Origin: Burkholderiales bacterium
GTDB lineage: Bacteria > Pseudomonadota > Gammaproteobacteria > Burkholderiales > Burkholderiaceae_A
Reading direction: 5' to 3'
Assembly (NCBI GenBank): GCA_027486725.1
Contig: JAIXOP010000015.1
Location: 341,950 to 405,949 of the forward strand
DNA: 64,000 nucleotides
Of this stretch, positions 28,599-36,819 are shown piece after piece (position 1 is the first letter of the stretch; each line of letters opens with the position of its first letter). The notes under the pieces were generated by a model that did no database searches, was not told where the DNA came from, and worked only from the letters and a program-made list of their open reading frames with translations. Made by a program: the position numbers and the translations under genes.

Positions 28599-29432
28599 AT
28601 GACCTTCTATGCGCAGTGTGCCGCCGCCTGGCAGCGCCACCAGAGCATGCTCTGCGTGGGGCTCGACCCAGACCCGGCTCGGTTTCCCGAGCCCATCCGG
28701 GCGGCAGCCCCCGACGATGTGCTGGCCCAGGTCGAGGCCTTTTGTCGCGGCATCGTCGAGGCGACCGCCCCCCACTGCTGCGCCTTCAAGCCTCAGATCG
28801 CATACTTCGCGGCCCTGGGCGCCGAGGCCGTCTTGGAGCGGCTCGGCCGATGGGTTCGCGCAAGCTACCCCGACCACCTCTGGATCCTCGACTCCAAGCG
28901 CGGGGACATCGGCAGCACAGCCGAGCGCTATGCCACCGAGGCCTTCGGACGCTATTTGGCCCATGCCGTGACCCTCAGCCCCTACATGGGCTCCGACAGC
29001 CTCACGCCATTTTTTGCCCACACCGGCGGCGGTGTGTTCCTGCTGTGCAGGACCTCCAATCCCGGCGGGAATGACCTGCAGATGCTGCCCCTGGCGGGCC
29101 CGGATGCGGGCCTGCGGCTCTTTGAAAAGGTGGCCCAGCAGGTGGCGCAGCGGGCCGACTGGCGCGGTCAGGACCAGGCGGGCCTGGTCGTGGGGGCCAC
29201 CTACCCCGAGGAACTCGCCCGAGTTCGGGCTCTCGCCCCCGAGGCCCCGCTGCTGGTGCCCGGCATCGGCGCCCAGGGCGGAGACCTGGCCGCGGTGCTC
29301 GCGGCCGGCCGCACGGCCGACGGGGGCCTGCTGATCAATGCCTCGCGGTCGATCCTCTATGCCGATGGCAGCGCCCACTGGCAGACCGCCGCAGCCCGCG
29401 CCGCCCAAGAGCTCGCTGCAGCAATGCAATAG
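28599..29432 (+). CDS. pyrF: Orotidine 5'-phosphate decarboxylase, type 2
   Basis: PyrF decarboxylates OMP to UMP, the last step of de novo UMP synthesis. The 277-residue product is of the longer type 2. Visible are LCVGLDPDPARFP at the start, FKPQIAYFAALGAEAV, and the catalytic charged network ILDSKRGDIGSTAERYA (Lys and Asp). Further motifs are NPGGNDLQ, GLVVGATYPEELARVR and LLVPGIGAQGGDL with the phosphate-binding end. It stands between the phosphatases and an ABC-2 permease and is not part of a pyrimidine operon here. Confidence 0.95.
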   Translation: MTFYAQCAAAWQRHQSMLCVGLDPDPARFPEPIRAAAPDDVLAQVEAFCRGIVEATAPHCCAFKPQIAYFAALGAEAVLERLGRWVRASYPDHLWILDSKRGDIGSTAERYATEAFGRYLAHAVTLSPYMGSDSLTPFFAHTGGGVFLLCRTSNPGGNDLQMLPLAGPDAGLRLFEKVAQQVAQRADWRGQDQAGLVVGATYPEELARVRALAPEAPLLVPGIGAQGGDLAAVLAAGRTADGGLLINASRSILYADGSAHWQTAAARAAQELAAAMQ

Positions 29433-29451
29433 GCCCTGCCCCGCCCCCTCC

Positions 29452-29472
29452 CACACACACACGCACACACAC
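29452..29472. repeat. CA-dinucleotide microsatellite
   Basis: An almost pure run of CA repeats, interrupted once by CG, lies between pyrF and the ABC permease gene, about 20 bp upstream of the permease start and its CGGAG ribosome site. A length change would move the 5' leader but would not change any frame. Confidence 0.9.
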
Positions 29473-29492
29473 GCCCCCTCGGAGCAACCCCC

Positions 29493-30281
29493 ATGACCCC
29501 CGCCACGCCCCTGGCCATCGACCCCAGCGCTGCAAGCATTGCCCTCCTCAAAAAAGAGATCCGGCGCTTCACCAAGGTCTCGGTGCAGACCATCCTTGCC
29601 CCGGTGGTCAGTTCGGTTCTGTTTCTCTTGGTCTTTGCCCTGCTGCTGGAAGGACGGCTCGAGCCCCTGCCCGGCATCGGCTACAGCGAGTTCTTGGTGC
29701 CCGGCCTGCTCATGATGACCCTGCAGCAGAATGCCTTTGCCAACACCAGCTCCAGCCTGACCCAGAGCAAGATCATGGGTACGGTGGCCTTCCTGCTGAT
29801 GTCGCCCATGCGCCCATGGGAGTGGCTGGTGGGATATCTCGGCGGTGCCGTGGCCCGCGGCCTGCTCTGCGGTCTGGCGGTCTGGGCCGCGAGCCTGCCG
29901 ATCGCGGCGGTGGGCTTTGAGCACCCGCTGATCGCCCTGATTTTCGCAGTGCTCTCGTGCGTCATCATGGGTGCCTTGGGGCTGATCGCAGCGCTCTATG
30001 CCGAGAAGTGGGATCAGGTCTCGGCGTTCCAGAGCTTTCTCATCAACCCCCTCACCTTCCTGGCGGGGGTCTTCTACTCGGTGAGCAACCTGCCGCCGTT
30101 CTTTCAAACGCTCAGCCACCTCAACCCCTTCTTCTATCTCATCGATGGCTTTCGCTATGGGGTCTTTGGCGTCTCCGACACGCCGCTGGCCTGGAGCCTT
30201 GGGATTTCGCTGGTGTCGGCCGTGGGACTGGTGCTGCTCTGCGGCCGGCTGATTCACACCGGCTGGCGCATCCGCAACTGA
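29493..30281 (+). CDS. ABC-2-type transporter permease
   Basis: A 262-residue membrane protein of the ABC-2 exporter permease family, with about six membrane helices. Features include the amphipathic start IALLKKEIRRFTKVSVQT, then FLVPGLLMMTLQQNAFANTSSSLTQSKIMGT, and the conserved C-terminal FLINPLTFLAGVFYSVSNLPPF and LNPFFYLIDGFRYGVFG, which match the YadH/NodJ-like group. No matching ATPase gene is adjacent: the gene ends exactly where a convergent, self-contained ABC exporter begins. Its partner ATPase must be encoded elsewhere. The substrate is unknown. Confidence 0.88.
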   Translation: MTPATPLAIDPSAASIALLKKEIRRFTKVSVQTILAPVVSSVLFLLVFALLLEGRLEPLPGIGYSEFLVPGLLMMTLQQNAFANTSSSLTQSKIMGTVAFLLMSPMRPWEWLVGYLGGAVARGLLCGLAVWAASLPIAAVGFEHPLIALIFAVLSCVIMGALGLIAALYAEKWDQVSAFQSFLINPLTFLAGVFYSVSNLPPFFQTLSHLNPFFYLIDGFRYGVFGVSDTPLAWSLGISLVSAVGLVLLCGRLIHTGWRIRN

Positions 30282-32075
30282 TCAGTCGAGCTGGCCTGCC
30301 AGCTCCCGATACCGCGGACTGCTCTCGAGCAGTTCCTCATGGCGGCCCTGGGCCACCACCCGGCCTGTCTCCATGACCACAATCTTGTGCGCCTTCTGCA
30401 CGGTGCTCAGCCGGTGGGCAATGACCAGCGCTGTCCGGCCAGGAAGCACCACCTCGAGGGCCCGCTGGACCTCGCGCTCGGATCGGGTGTCGAGAGCGCT
30501 GGTGGCCTCGTCGAGCAGGAGCAGGGGTGGGTTGCGCAGCAGGGCGCGGGCAATCGCAATGCGCTGGCGTTGCCCCCCAGAGAGCCGGATGCCCCGCTCG
30601 CCCAGGAAACTCGCGTAGCCCTCGGGCAGCGCCGAGAGAAACTCGTGGGCGTGGGCCGCGCGCGCGGCCGCCATCACTTCCTCGTCGCTGGCCTCGAGAC
30701 GTCCATAACGGATGTTGCCCATGGCGTCGTCGGAGAAGAGCACCGGGTCCTGAGGCACCAGGCCAATGCTTGCCCGCACTCGGTCGATGCCCCAGTCGGC
30801 CATCGAGCGTCCGTTGAACAGAATCTGTCCCGACTGGGCCGCATAGAACCCCAGCAGGAGTTGAAAGACCGTCGTCTTGCCGGCCCCAGAGCTGCCCACC
30901 AGAGCCACCGTCTGCCCCTCGGGGATGTCGAGGTCGAAGTCTTGCAGCGCGGGGGCTTCGGGGCGCGAAGGATAGGCAAAGCAGATGCCGCGAAAGGCAA
31001 TGGCGATGGGCGCGGGGATCGGCGCGGGGATCGGCGCAGGGATCGGTGCAGGGATGGCGGCCTGCCCGATGGCGGCTGCCCCCCTCGAGACTCGCGAGGC
31101 CTGCGGGGCCTGCGACAGATCGAGCAGCTCCACCAGGCGCTCGGTGGCGCCAGCTGCCCGCTGAAGATCGCCGAAGACTTCCGCCAGGGCTGCAATGGCA
31201 CCCGCCACAATCGCTGCGTAGAGCACAAACTGTGTGAGCTCACCGGCGCTGATGTTTCCCTGCACCACCTCGCGGGCGCCCAGCCAGAGCACCAGCACCA
31301 TCACCGCAAAGGCCAACACGATGGCGATGGCAGTGAGCGCCGAGCGGCGACGAATGCGGTCTTTGGCGGTTTGGAAGGCCAGCTCCACGGCGGCCCGGAA
31401 CCGCCCTTCTTCATAGGGTTCGCGACCCAGGGCCTGCACCGTGGGCATGGCCGAGAGCAGCTCGCCGGCCAGGGCGCTGGAGTCGGCGATGCGGTCTTGG
31501 CTCTCGCGCGAGGCCTTGCGCACCCGGCGACCGAGCGCCAGCACCGGGAGAATCACCGCCAGCAGCAGCACCACCATGAGGCCCGCCAAGGCTGGGCTGG
31601 TGATGATCATCAGCACCACGCCACCGAGCAGGGTGACAGCGCTGCGCAGAGCCATGGAGATGCTGGTTCCGACCAAGGCCTGGATGAGGGTGGTGTCCGC
31701 CGTGAGGCGCGAGAGCACCTCGCCGGGCTTCAAGGTCTCGAAGTAGATGGGCGGCTGATGCAGAACGCGGGAGAAGATCTTTTCGCGCAGATCCGCCACC
31801 ACGCGCTCGCCCAGCCAGGACATCAGATAGAACCGAAGGGCCGTGGCCACCGCCAGAAGGCAGGAGAGGACCAGCAGCGCCACGAAGGGCCCACGGAGCC
31901 CTTCCAGATTGGAGAAGCCCGCATCCACCACCTCCCGGAATGCGAAGGGCACGGCCAGGGTGGTGCCCGCGGCAAACACCAAAAAGATGAGCGCCAGCGC
32001 CCACTGACGGGGATAGGCGGCAGCCTGCCGGAGAATGGGCCTGAGGCTCTGGAGGTTTGATGAGGATTTGGCCAT
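30282..32075 (-). CDS. ABC exporter with fused membrane and ATPase domains (MsbA-like)
   Basis: A 597-residue half-transporter: six-helix membrane domain (residues ~1-310) then an ATPase domain with Walker A VGSSGAGKTTVFQ, Q-loop region, signature LSGGQRQRIAIARALL, Walker B LLLLDEATSALD and the switch IAHRLSTV. It is closest in outline to lipid/multidrug exporters of the MsbA/BmrA type. The linker between the two domains contains four PIPA repeats (12-bp DNA repeat). The stop codon abuts the end of the convergent permease gene. The substrate cannot be told. Confidence 0.9.
   Translation of the reverse strand: MAKSSSNLQSLRPILRQAAAYPRQWALALIFLVFAAGTTLAVPFAFREVVDAGFSNLEGLRGPFVALLVLSCLLAVATALRFYLMSWLGERVVADLREKIFSRVLHQPPIYFETLKPGEVLSRLTADTTLIQALVGTSISMALRSAVTLLGGVVLMIITSPALAGLMVVLLLAVILPVLALGRRVRKASRESQDRIADSSALAGELLSAMPTVQALGREPYEEGRFRAAVELAFQTAKDRIRRRSALTAIAIVLAFAVMVLVLWLGAREVVQGNISAGELTQFVLYAAIVAGAIAALAEVFGDLQRAAGATERLVELLDLSQAPQASRVSRGAAAIGQAAIPAPIPAPIPAPIPAPIAIAFRGICFAYPSRPEAPALQDFDLDIPEGQTVALVGSSGAGKTTVFQLLLGFYAAQSGQILFNGRSMADWGIDRVRASIGLVPQDPVLFSDDAMGNIRYGRLEASDEEVMAAARAAHAHEFLSALPEGYASFLGERGIRLSGGQRQRIAIARALLRNPPLLLLDEATSALDTRSEREVQRALEVVLPGRTALVIAHRLSTVQKAHKIVVMETGRVVAQGRHEELLESSPRYRELAGQLD
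31006..31053. repeat. 12-bp in-frame tandem repeat, 4 copies
   Basis: Four adjacent 12-bp units (ATCGGCGCGGGG and variants) inside the ABC exporter gene. They encode a PIPA tetrapeptide repeat in the linker between the membrane and ATPase domains. Copy-number change would keep the frame and alter only the linker length. Confidence 0.93.
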
Positions 32076-32087
32076 GGGCGATTTTGC

Positions 32088-32093
32088 TATACT
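32088..32093 (+). promoter_or_regulatory. Possible -10 element of the tRNA promoter
   Basis: TATACT lies 10 bp upstream of the tRNA 5' end, the right place for a sigma-70 -10 hexamer. No good -35 hexamer at normal spacing is visible (TTGGCC at 32068-32073 gives only a 14-bp spacer), so the assignment is tentative. Confidence 0.4.
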
Positions 32094-32102
32094 TCCTCTT
32101 CT

Positions 32103-32176
<74 letters not shown>

Positions 32177-32197
32177 CCCAGTTTCCCCACCCCGCAC

Positions 32198-32812
32198 GTG
32201 AGCACACCGCTTCCCACCCCCCTGCTGGTGCTGGATTTCGAAGCGACCTGTGCGCGCGATGGCAGCATCCTCGCCGCCGACATCGAAATCATCGAAGTGG
32301 GTGCCGTCTGGGCAGACGCCCAGGGCGAGATCCTCGATCAATTCCAGGCCTTCGTCCGGCCCCAGGTCCACCCGCTCCTCTCGCCGTTTTGCAAAGAGCT
32401 CACGGGCATCTCGCAAGACGATGTCGATGGGGCCGATGGCCTGGTTGCGGTGATGGGCGAGTTTCACCGCTTCTGCTCCATCCACGACACGCAGACCTGG
32501 CTGAGCTGGGGCGATTGGGATGCCAAACAAATGCGGATCGATTGCCGCCGGGCAGGCTGTCCCAACCCGCTCGATGGCTGGACCCACATCAATGGCAAGC
32601 CACTGTTTGCCAAGGTCCACCAGCTGGCGCAGCAGCCAGGACTCGCCCGTGCATTGAAACTCGCAGGGATTCAGGGTCAGGGGCGCGCCCACCGGGGCAT
32701 CGATGACGCCATCAACACCGCCGCGCTCTTGCCCTTTATGCAGGGCCAGCCACTGCCCTCAGAAACGCCTCTGGATTCGCCGCAAAAGTCGCAAAGCCCT
32801 CCGGTCCGATGA
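32198..32812 (+). CDS. DEDDh 3'-5' exonuclease (ERI-1/KapD-like)
   Basis: A 204-residue protein of the DEDDh exonuclease fold. ExoI motif LLVLDFEATCARDG carries the first Asp and Glu, ExoII includes SWGDWDAKQM (Asp), and ExoIII is GRAHRGIDDAINTA (His and Asp). This motif set is that of the ERI-1/KapD-type subgroup, which trims single-stranded RNA or DNA 3' ends. Translation starts at a GTG, 21 bp after the tRNA, so it may be transcribed with the tRNA. The 3' end overlaps the convergent DUF4143 ATPase gene by 77 bp. The C-terminal ~20 residues are Pro/Ser-rich and probably disordered. Confidence 0.88.
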   Translation: MSTPLPTPLLVLDFEATCARDGSILAADIEIIEVGAVWADAQGEILDQFQAFVRPQVHPLLSPFCKELTGISQDDVDGADGLVAVMGEFHRFCSIHDTQTWLSWGDWDAKQMRIDCRRAGCPNPLDGWTHINGKPLFAKVHQLAQQPGLARALKLAGIQGQGRAHRGIDDAINTAALLPFMQGQPLPSETPLDSPQKSQSPPVR

Positions 32813-33950
32813 TCACTGGACGGGCGGTGGGATGTGCCCGCAGAAAGGCATCCAGCCCCTTGGATGTTCGACGCCGACCTGATTTCACCTCGACGGCATA
32901 GAGATCGCCATGCAGGTCCACCACATAGTCCACCTCGTGGTTGCCCTCACGCCAGTAAGAGATTCGGTCAATCCGTTGAATCATTTCAAGACCCACCGCG
33001 AGCTCAAACATGCGCCCGCGCATATCGTCATTTTCGACGGAACGCTCCCCCATCACTGCTGCGACCAATGCGGGACAGCCCGGCAGAAGCTTGGGGCTCG
33101 ATGAGCGCAATTGCCAGGGCTTGCTCGAATACTTTGGCAAGGCATGGAGTAGAAATGCGGCGCTATAAAGGTCCATGTAGTTCTTTACGAGCTCGACATT
33201 GCCGCTCTCCTGCATCTGGCCGAGGAGCTTTGTATAACTAATCTCTTGGGCCGGATAGGCGCTCAGAATTTCAAAGGACTGGCGAAATAGTGCGGGCTTG
33301 CGAACGCGCCCAAGAGTCAGAAGATCCTGACCAATCACCGGCTCGATGATGCTGTCGCGGATGTAGCCCTGCCAACGGGGCCAATCCCCCTGATAGGAAT
33401 GTGCGCCCGGATAGCCGCCACACACCAAGTAGTGCTCGAGCGAATCGCCGAATGCCTCTGACCACTCGGTATAAGTCCACTGCAACATTCGGAGAAGTTC
33501 GTATCGTCCCGCGAGGCTCTCGGTGAGGCCCCTTTGCAGACCCAAGGCACTCGACCCCAGCAACACCACCCGAAGTGCACCGGGTCGCGCATCCCATAGT
33601 GCCTTGACCATTTCGGGCCAATTCGGGACTTTCTGCACCTCATCCAAGATGAGTAAGGCCCCTCGCCCTTTTGCAAGTGCTACCTGCCACTGCTCCAAGA
33701 GCCACGACCGGCCCGCCGAAATGAGGTCATCGGCACTGGCGTAATGACTCACCAGATTGCGATGCCGCTCCAAGAGCTGACGCACGACGGTGGTCTTGCC
33801 CACCTGTCGCGGGCCCAGCAGTACCTGCATCCGAGGCCAATCCTGCACATCGGCAGCGGGCACATCCAGATGAAGACGACGCTCTAGGGTGCGCACCATC
33901 GGGTGCTCAAAACCAGAGGACGATGTCAATTGCGCAGTGTGAGAAGCCAT
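32736..33950 (-). CDS. AAA+ ATPase with DUF4143 C-terminal domain (first copy)
   Basis: A 404-residue protein of the AAA_14/DUF4143 family. Walker A is LLGPRQVGKTT (about residues 44-54) and Walker B LLILDEVQKVPNW (about 99-111); sensor-like VVLLGSSAL follows. The C-terminal DUF4143 domain has a restriction-endonuclease-like pattern with HEVDYVV and YAVEVKSG (D...ExK). The role of this widespread family is not established; toxin-like, regulatory and transport functions have been suggested in general for such ATPases. The gene is less GC-rich than its neighbours and is preceded, 20 bp from the start, by two AT-rich palindromes. Its 3' part overlaps the exonuclease gene. Confidence 0.88.
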   Translation of the reverse strand: MASHTAQLTSSSGFEHPMVRTLERRLHLDVPAADVQDWPRMQVLLGPRQVGKTTVVRQLLERHRNLVSHYASADDLISAGRSWLLEQWQVALAKGRGALLILDEVQKVPNWPEMVKALWDARPGALRVVLLGSSALGLQRGLTESLAGRYELLRMLQWTYTEWSEAFGDSLEHYLVCGGYPGAHSYQGDWPRWQGYIRDSIIEPVIGQDLLTLGRVRKPALFRQSFEILSAYPAQEISYTKLLGQMQESGNVELVKNYMDLYSAAFLLHALPKYSSKPWQLRSSSPKLLPGCPALVAAVMGERSVENDDMRGRMFELAVGLEMIQRIDRISYWREGNHEVDYVVDLHGDLYAVEVKSGRRRTSKGLDAFLRAHPTARPVIIGPEGFATFAANPEAFLRAVAGPA

Positions 33951-33970
33951 TCCCGAGTTTGCCCCCCAAA

Positions 33971-34010
33971 CCTATCAAATTCAATAGGTATACCTATCAA
34001 ATTTGATAGG
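33971..34010. promoter_or_regulatory. Two tandem 18-bp palindromes upstream of the first DUF4143 gene
   Basis: CCTATCAAATTTGATAGG (33993-34010) is a perfect palindrome, and CCTATCAAATTCAATAGG (33971-33988) is a near-perfect copy. They are separated by TATA, and another TATA follows, giving a 22-bp period, two helix turns. This looks like a two-site operator overlapping the promoter of the adjacent ATPase gene. The binding protein is unknown. Confidence 0.75.
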
Positions 34011-34051
34011 TATAACGGTCGACCCCGAGGTGGTCGCCCCGGAGGGGCCGG

Positions 34052-34873
34052 TTAAAACCGCTCCAGCAGTGCCTTCAGGGGCATCTCTGGCGTGGGGTAG
34101 TCCATGCGGATGGAAGGCACCTTGCCCGTGGCTGGGTTGGGAATGTTCGAGGGCCCCTTGTAGACCACCAGCCGCCCAGAGTCGCGCTCGTAGACCAGCT
34201 TCAGCGGGTCGGCAAAAACACGCAGAAATGAATCCGGGGCGGCCGAGAGAATGATCAGCGCCTTGCCACCCAAGGAGGTCTCGCCCACCTTGGAAATCTT
34301 GAAGCGGTACTGGTCGCGCCGACCGACCACGCCAAATCGCAGGGCCACCTCGTCGCCCTTGGCCAGGGCAGGCATCTTGGTTTGGATGAGGGCGTGAAAG
34401 CCCGAGTCGGCGGCCAGGGGGGCCTCGGGGCTGCGGCTGATGCGGCCCTCTTTGCGCTCGCTGCCGCGCTGGGCATAGACCACCGCACCACTGCCATCGA
34501 CCCGCGAGATCGCCTCCTCATACGACATGCCGGGCAGGCGCATGCGCATCTCGGGCACGAAGGGGTCGTTGCGGAAATCGAGCGACTTCTCGCCGATCGA
34601 TTCGCCGGCGGGGGTGCGGTAGGTGATCAGGCCCTGCACCCATCGGCCATTCTCAAATCGCTGCTCGTGGGCCTCGGTGTAGAGAAACTCGCCCGTCTTG
34701 AGGTCGCGGGCCTCGCCCACGAAGCGAATCGTCTGCCCCGACGGTTCCGACGCGATTGCTGCCACGGGCGCAGCCCCCACTATGGCGAACACAGCGGCCA
34801 CTGCGGCCACAGCGGCCACTGATGCCACAGCGGCTGCCTCGGCCAGAACCGCCTTCGCAAAGCTTGCTCGCAT
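34052..34873 (-). CDS. Exported protein of unknown function, lipid-modification operon
   Basis: A 273-residue protein with an Ala/Val-rich signal peptide (residues ~1-42, rich in AVASVAAVAAVAAV) and a beta-rich mature part starting SGQTIRFVGEARDLKTGEFLY. I do not recognise a family with confidence. Segments TEAHEQRFENGRW, YRTPAGESIGEKSLDF and FLRVFADPLKLVYERDSGRLVVYKG suggest an antiparallel beta barrel or sheet that might bind a lipid, as in DUF3108-like periplasmic proteins, but that is a guess. The start codon follows the methyltransferase stop by 2 bp and has a GGAG site, so it belongs to the same transcript. Confidence 0.75.
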   Translation of the reverse strand: MRASFAKAVLAEAAAVASVAAVAAVAAVFAIVGAAPVAAIASEPSGQTIRFVGEARDLKTGEFLYTEAHEQRFENGRWVQGLITYRTPAGESIGEKSLDFRNDPFVPEMRMRLPGMSYEEAISRVDGSGAVVYAQRGSERKEGRISRSPEAPLAADSGFHALIQTKMPALAKGDEVALRFGVVGRRDQYRFKISKVGETSLGGKALIILSAAPDSFLRVFADPLKLVYERDSGRLVVYKGPSNIPNPATGKVPSIRMDYPTPEMPLKALLERF

Positions 34874-34875
34874 GC

Positions 34876-35970
34876 TTACTCTCCGGTGGGTTTTTGGAAA
34901 AGCGTGTGGACCACGCCCCACTGCTCGCCCTGGTCGTAGCCAAAGAGCTCGGCCACCGCCATATAAAACATGCGCCAGCGCTGGAACCAGACCGAGGCAT
35001 CCTTGCCGTAGCACTCGCGCAGCACCGGCATCACCTGAGCCCGCGCCGCATCGAGATTCTCCAGCCAGTGGTTCGAGGTCTTTTCGTAGTGCTGGCCGTT
35101 GACCCACCACTGCTGCACCACCTTCAGGTCGTCTTGGAAGTGGGTGAAGAGCTCCATGCTGGGCATGATGCCGCCCGAGAAGAAGTACTTGCTCATCCAG
35201 TCGGAGCTGTCGTTGACGGTGAAGTGGTAGGCCAGGGTCTTGTGGGCAAACACATGGACGAACATCTTGGCCCCGGGCTTCATCCAAGAGGCGATGCGCG
35301 CAAAGAGTGCCTTGTAGTTCTTCATGTGCTCGAACATCTCGATCGAGATCACGCGATCAAAGCCCGCCGGCACACCCTCGCAGGGAAATTGAAAGTCGAC
35401 GATGTTGGCCGTGATGACCTTGAGATTTTGGATGCCGCGCTCCCTCATGCGGGCCTCGATGTATTGCCGCTGGCCGTGGGAGTTCGAGAGCACCACGATC
35501 TCGCTGCCAGGGAACCGGGCAGCCATCCACAGCGAGAGCGATCCCCAGCCGCAGCCGAGCTCCAGAATGCGCTGGCCATCGGCTAGGCCAGCCCGCTCAG
35601 CATAGAGCGAGAGCATGGCCTCTTCGGCCTGCGCCAGAGTCTCGGAGCCGGTGGGGTAGAGGGCGCAGGAATACTTTTTGGCGGGTCCCAGGTGCAGGTG
35701 GAAAAACTCGGCCGGCACCTCGTAGTGCTGCTCGTTGGCCGCATCGGTCTCGATGGCGATGGGCGACTCCCTCAGGCCATCCACCAGCGACTGGTGGCGG
35801 ATGCGGGCGAGGTCGGGGCTGAAGGCAAATTCATCGCGCAGGCGCTGGCCCATCAGGCCACGCATGGCCGAGCGCTGCATGCTGTCGGGCACAAGGCCGC
35901 GCTCGCAGGCGGCGATGGCCAGGGATTTCAGGGCCTCGGAGAGGGCCGAGGGCTTGGAGTTCTGAGGCAT
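34876..35970 (-). CDS. Cyclopropane-fatty-acid-synthase-like methyltransferase
   Basis: A 364-residue S-adenosylmethionine-dependent enzyme of the CFA synthase/mycolic acid methyltransferase family, which adds a methylene to the double bond of phospholipid acyl chains. Motif I is ILELGCGWGSLSLWMA, preceded by the family segment YEVPAEFFHLHLGPAKKYSCALY; VISIEMFEHMKNY holds the conserved Glu-His region, and SKYFFSGGIMPS with WFQRWRMFYMAVAELFGY follow. The start gives MPQNSKPSAL. It lies 8 bp after the DUF1295 gene and 2 bp before the exported protein gene. The product could be a cyclopropane or a methyl-branched acyl chain if the neighbouring reductase acts on it. Confidence 0.88.
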   Translation of the reverse strand: MPQNSKPSALSEALKSLAIAACERGLVPDSMQRSAMRGLMGQRLRDEFAFSPDLARIRHQSLVDGLRESPIAIETDAANEQHYEVPAEFFHLHLGPAKKYSCALYPTGSETLAQAEEAMLSLYAERAGLADGQRILELGCGWGSLSLWMAARFPGSEIVVLSNSHGQRQYIEARMRERGIQNLKVITANIVDFQFPCEGVPAGFDRVISIEMFEHMKNYKALFARIASWMKPGAKMFVHVFAHKTLAYHFTVNDSSDWMSKYFFSGGIMPSMELFTHFQDDLKVVQQWWVNGQHYEKTSNHWLENLDAARAQVMPVLRECYGKDASVWFQRWRMFYMAVAELFGYDQGEQWGVVHTLFQKPTGE

Positions 35971-35978
35971 GGGCTGCT

Positions 35979-36761
35979 TTACCTTTTGGGGAACCAGGGG
36001 ATGAAGGACGACGTGGTGCGGATGTACTCGGCGTATTCGGGGCGGGTGCGGGCTGCCTGGGCCTCGGTGGTCGGAATGCCCGAGAGCTTCAACAGCAGAA
36101 AGGCCATCACCAGGGGCGGCAGCAGGGCAATCGCGCCATAGAGTGCACCCACGGCCAGCGGCAGGTAGGCCACCCAATGCAGCACCTCAAAGAAGTAGTT
36201 GGGGTGGCGCGAGTACTTCCAGAGGCCTTGACGGCAGACGCGGCCCTTGTTGGCGGGGTTGGCCTTGAAGGCGGCCAGCTGCCGATCAGCGATGGCCTCG
36301 CCCGCCACCGACACCACCCAGATCGCTAGGGTGAGAACCACCACCCAGGGCGCCGGGGCGGTCTCGCGCATCGAGATGCTCAAGAGCCCCAAGGAAATCA
36401 GCATCGAGAAGATGACCTGGTATTGGAAGAACTCCCACATCTTGTAGTCGGCACGGCTTCCCCACTCGGCCCGCAGCTTCGCGTAGCGGCCATCTTCGGG
36501 CTTGCCGTGGTTGCGCACCCAGAGGTAGAGGCCCAGGCGCAGACCCCAGACCGCAGGCAGCACGGCCACAAGCGCCCGCACCACATCGGGCGCGGTGGAA
36601 AAGGCGGCATAGAGGGGGCCCAGCAGCCCCAGGGTGATGGCCCAGACAGCATCCACGATGCCCGCATTTTTGGTGCGGAGCTGGACCTGCCAGGTGAGGG
36701 TGAAGAGGGTGCTGAGCAGTACGGCGCCCAGCAAGAAGGTCTGCCAAGGAGCGAGGGTCAT
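35979..36761 (-). CDS. DUF1295 membrane protein (steroid 5-alpha-reductase-like)
   Basis: A 260-residue integral membrane protein with about six to seven helices. The C-terminal half shows the family signature: FKANPANKGRVCRQGLWKYSRHPNYFFEVLHW, followed by RTRPEYAEYIRTTSSFIPWFP, similar to the NADPH-binding region of steroid 5-alpha and sterol C14 reductases and of isoprenylcysteine methyltransferases. It is the first gene of a three-gene unit with a cyclopropane-synthase-like enzyme and an exported protein, and has a GGAG ribosome site. A role in reducing a membrane lipid double bond is an inference from family and context. Confidence 0.85.
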   Translation of the reverse strand: MTLAPWQTFLLGAVLLSTLFTLTWQVQLRTKNAGIVDAVWAITLGLLGPLYAAFSTAPDVVRALVAVLPAVWGLRLGLYLWVRNHGKPEDGRYAKLRAEWGSRADYKMWEFFQYQVIFSMLISLGLLSISMRETAPAPWVVVLTLAIWVVSVAGEAIADRQLAAFKANPANKGRVCRQGLWKYSRHPNYFFEVLHWVAYLPLAVGALYGAIALLPPLVMAFLLLKLSGIPTTEAQAARTRPEYAEYIRTTSSFIPWFPKR

Positions 36762-36819
36762 GGGGTCTCCAAATGGGTTCTAAGAGTCGTGGAGCGCGAG
36801 TTGGTTCACACTGGCAGCC

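Noticed and set aside
26748-30257. Long minus-strand open frame opposite phoD, pyrF and the permease gene
   Set aside because: Shadow of three plus-strand genes with clear family motifs; the translated product is low-complexity and unlike any protein.
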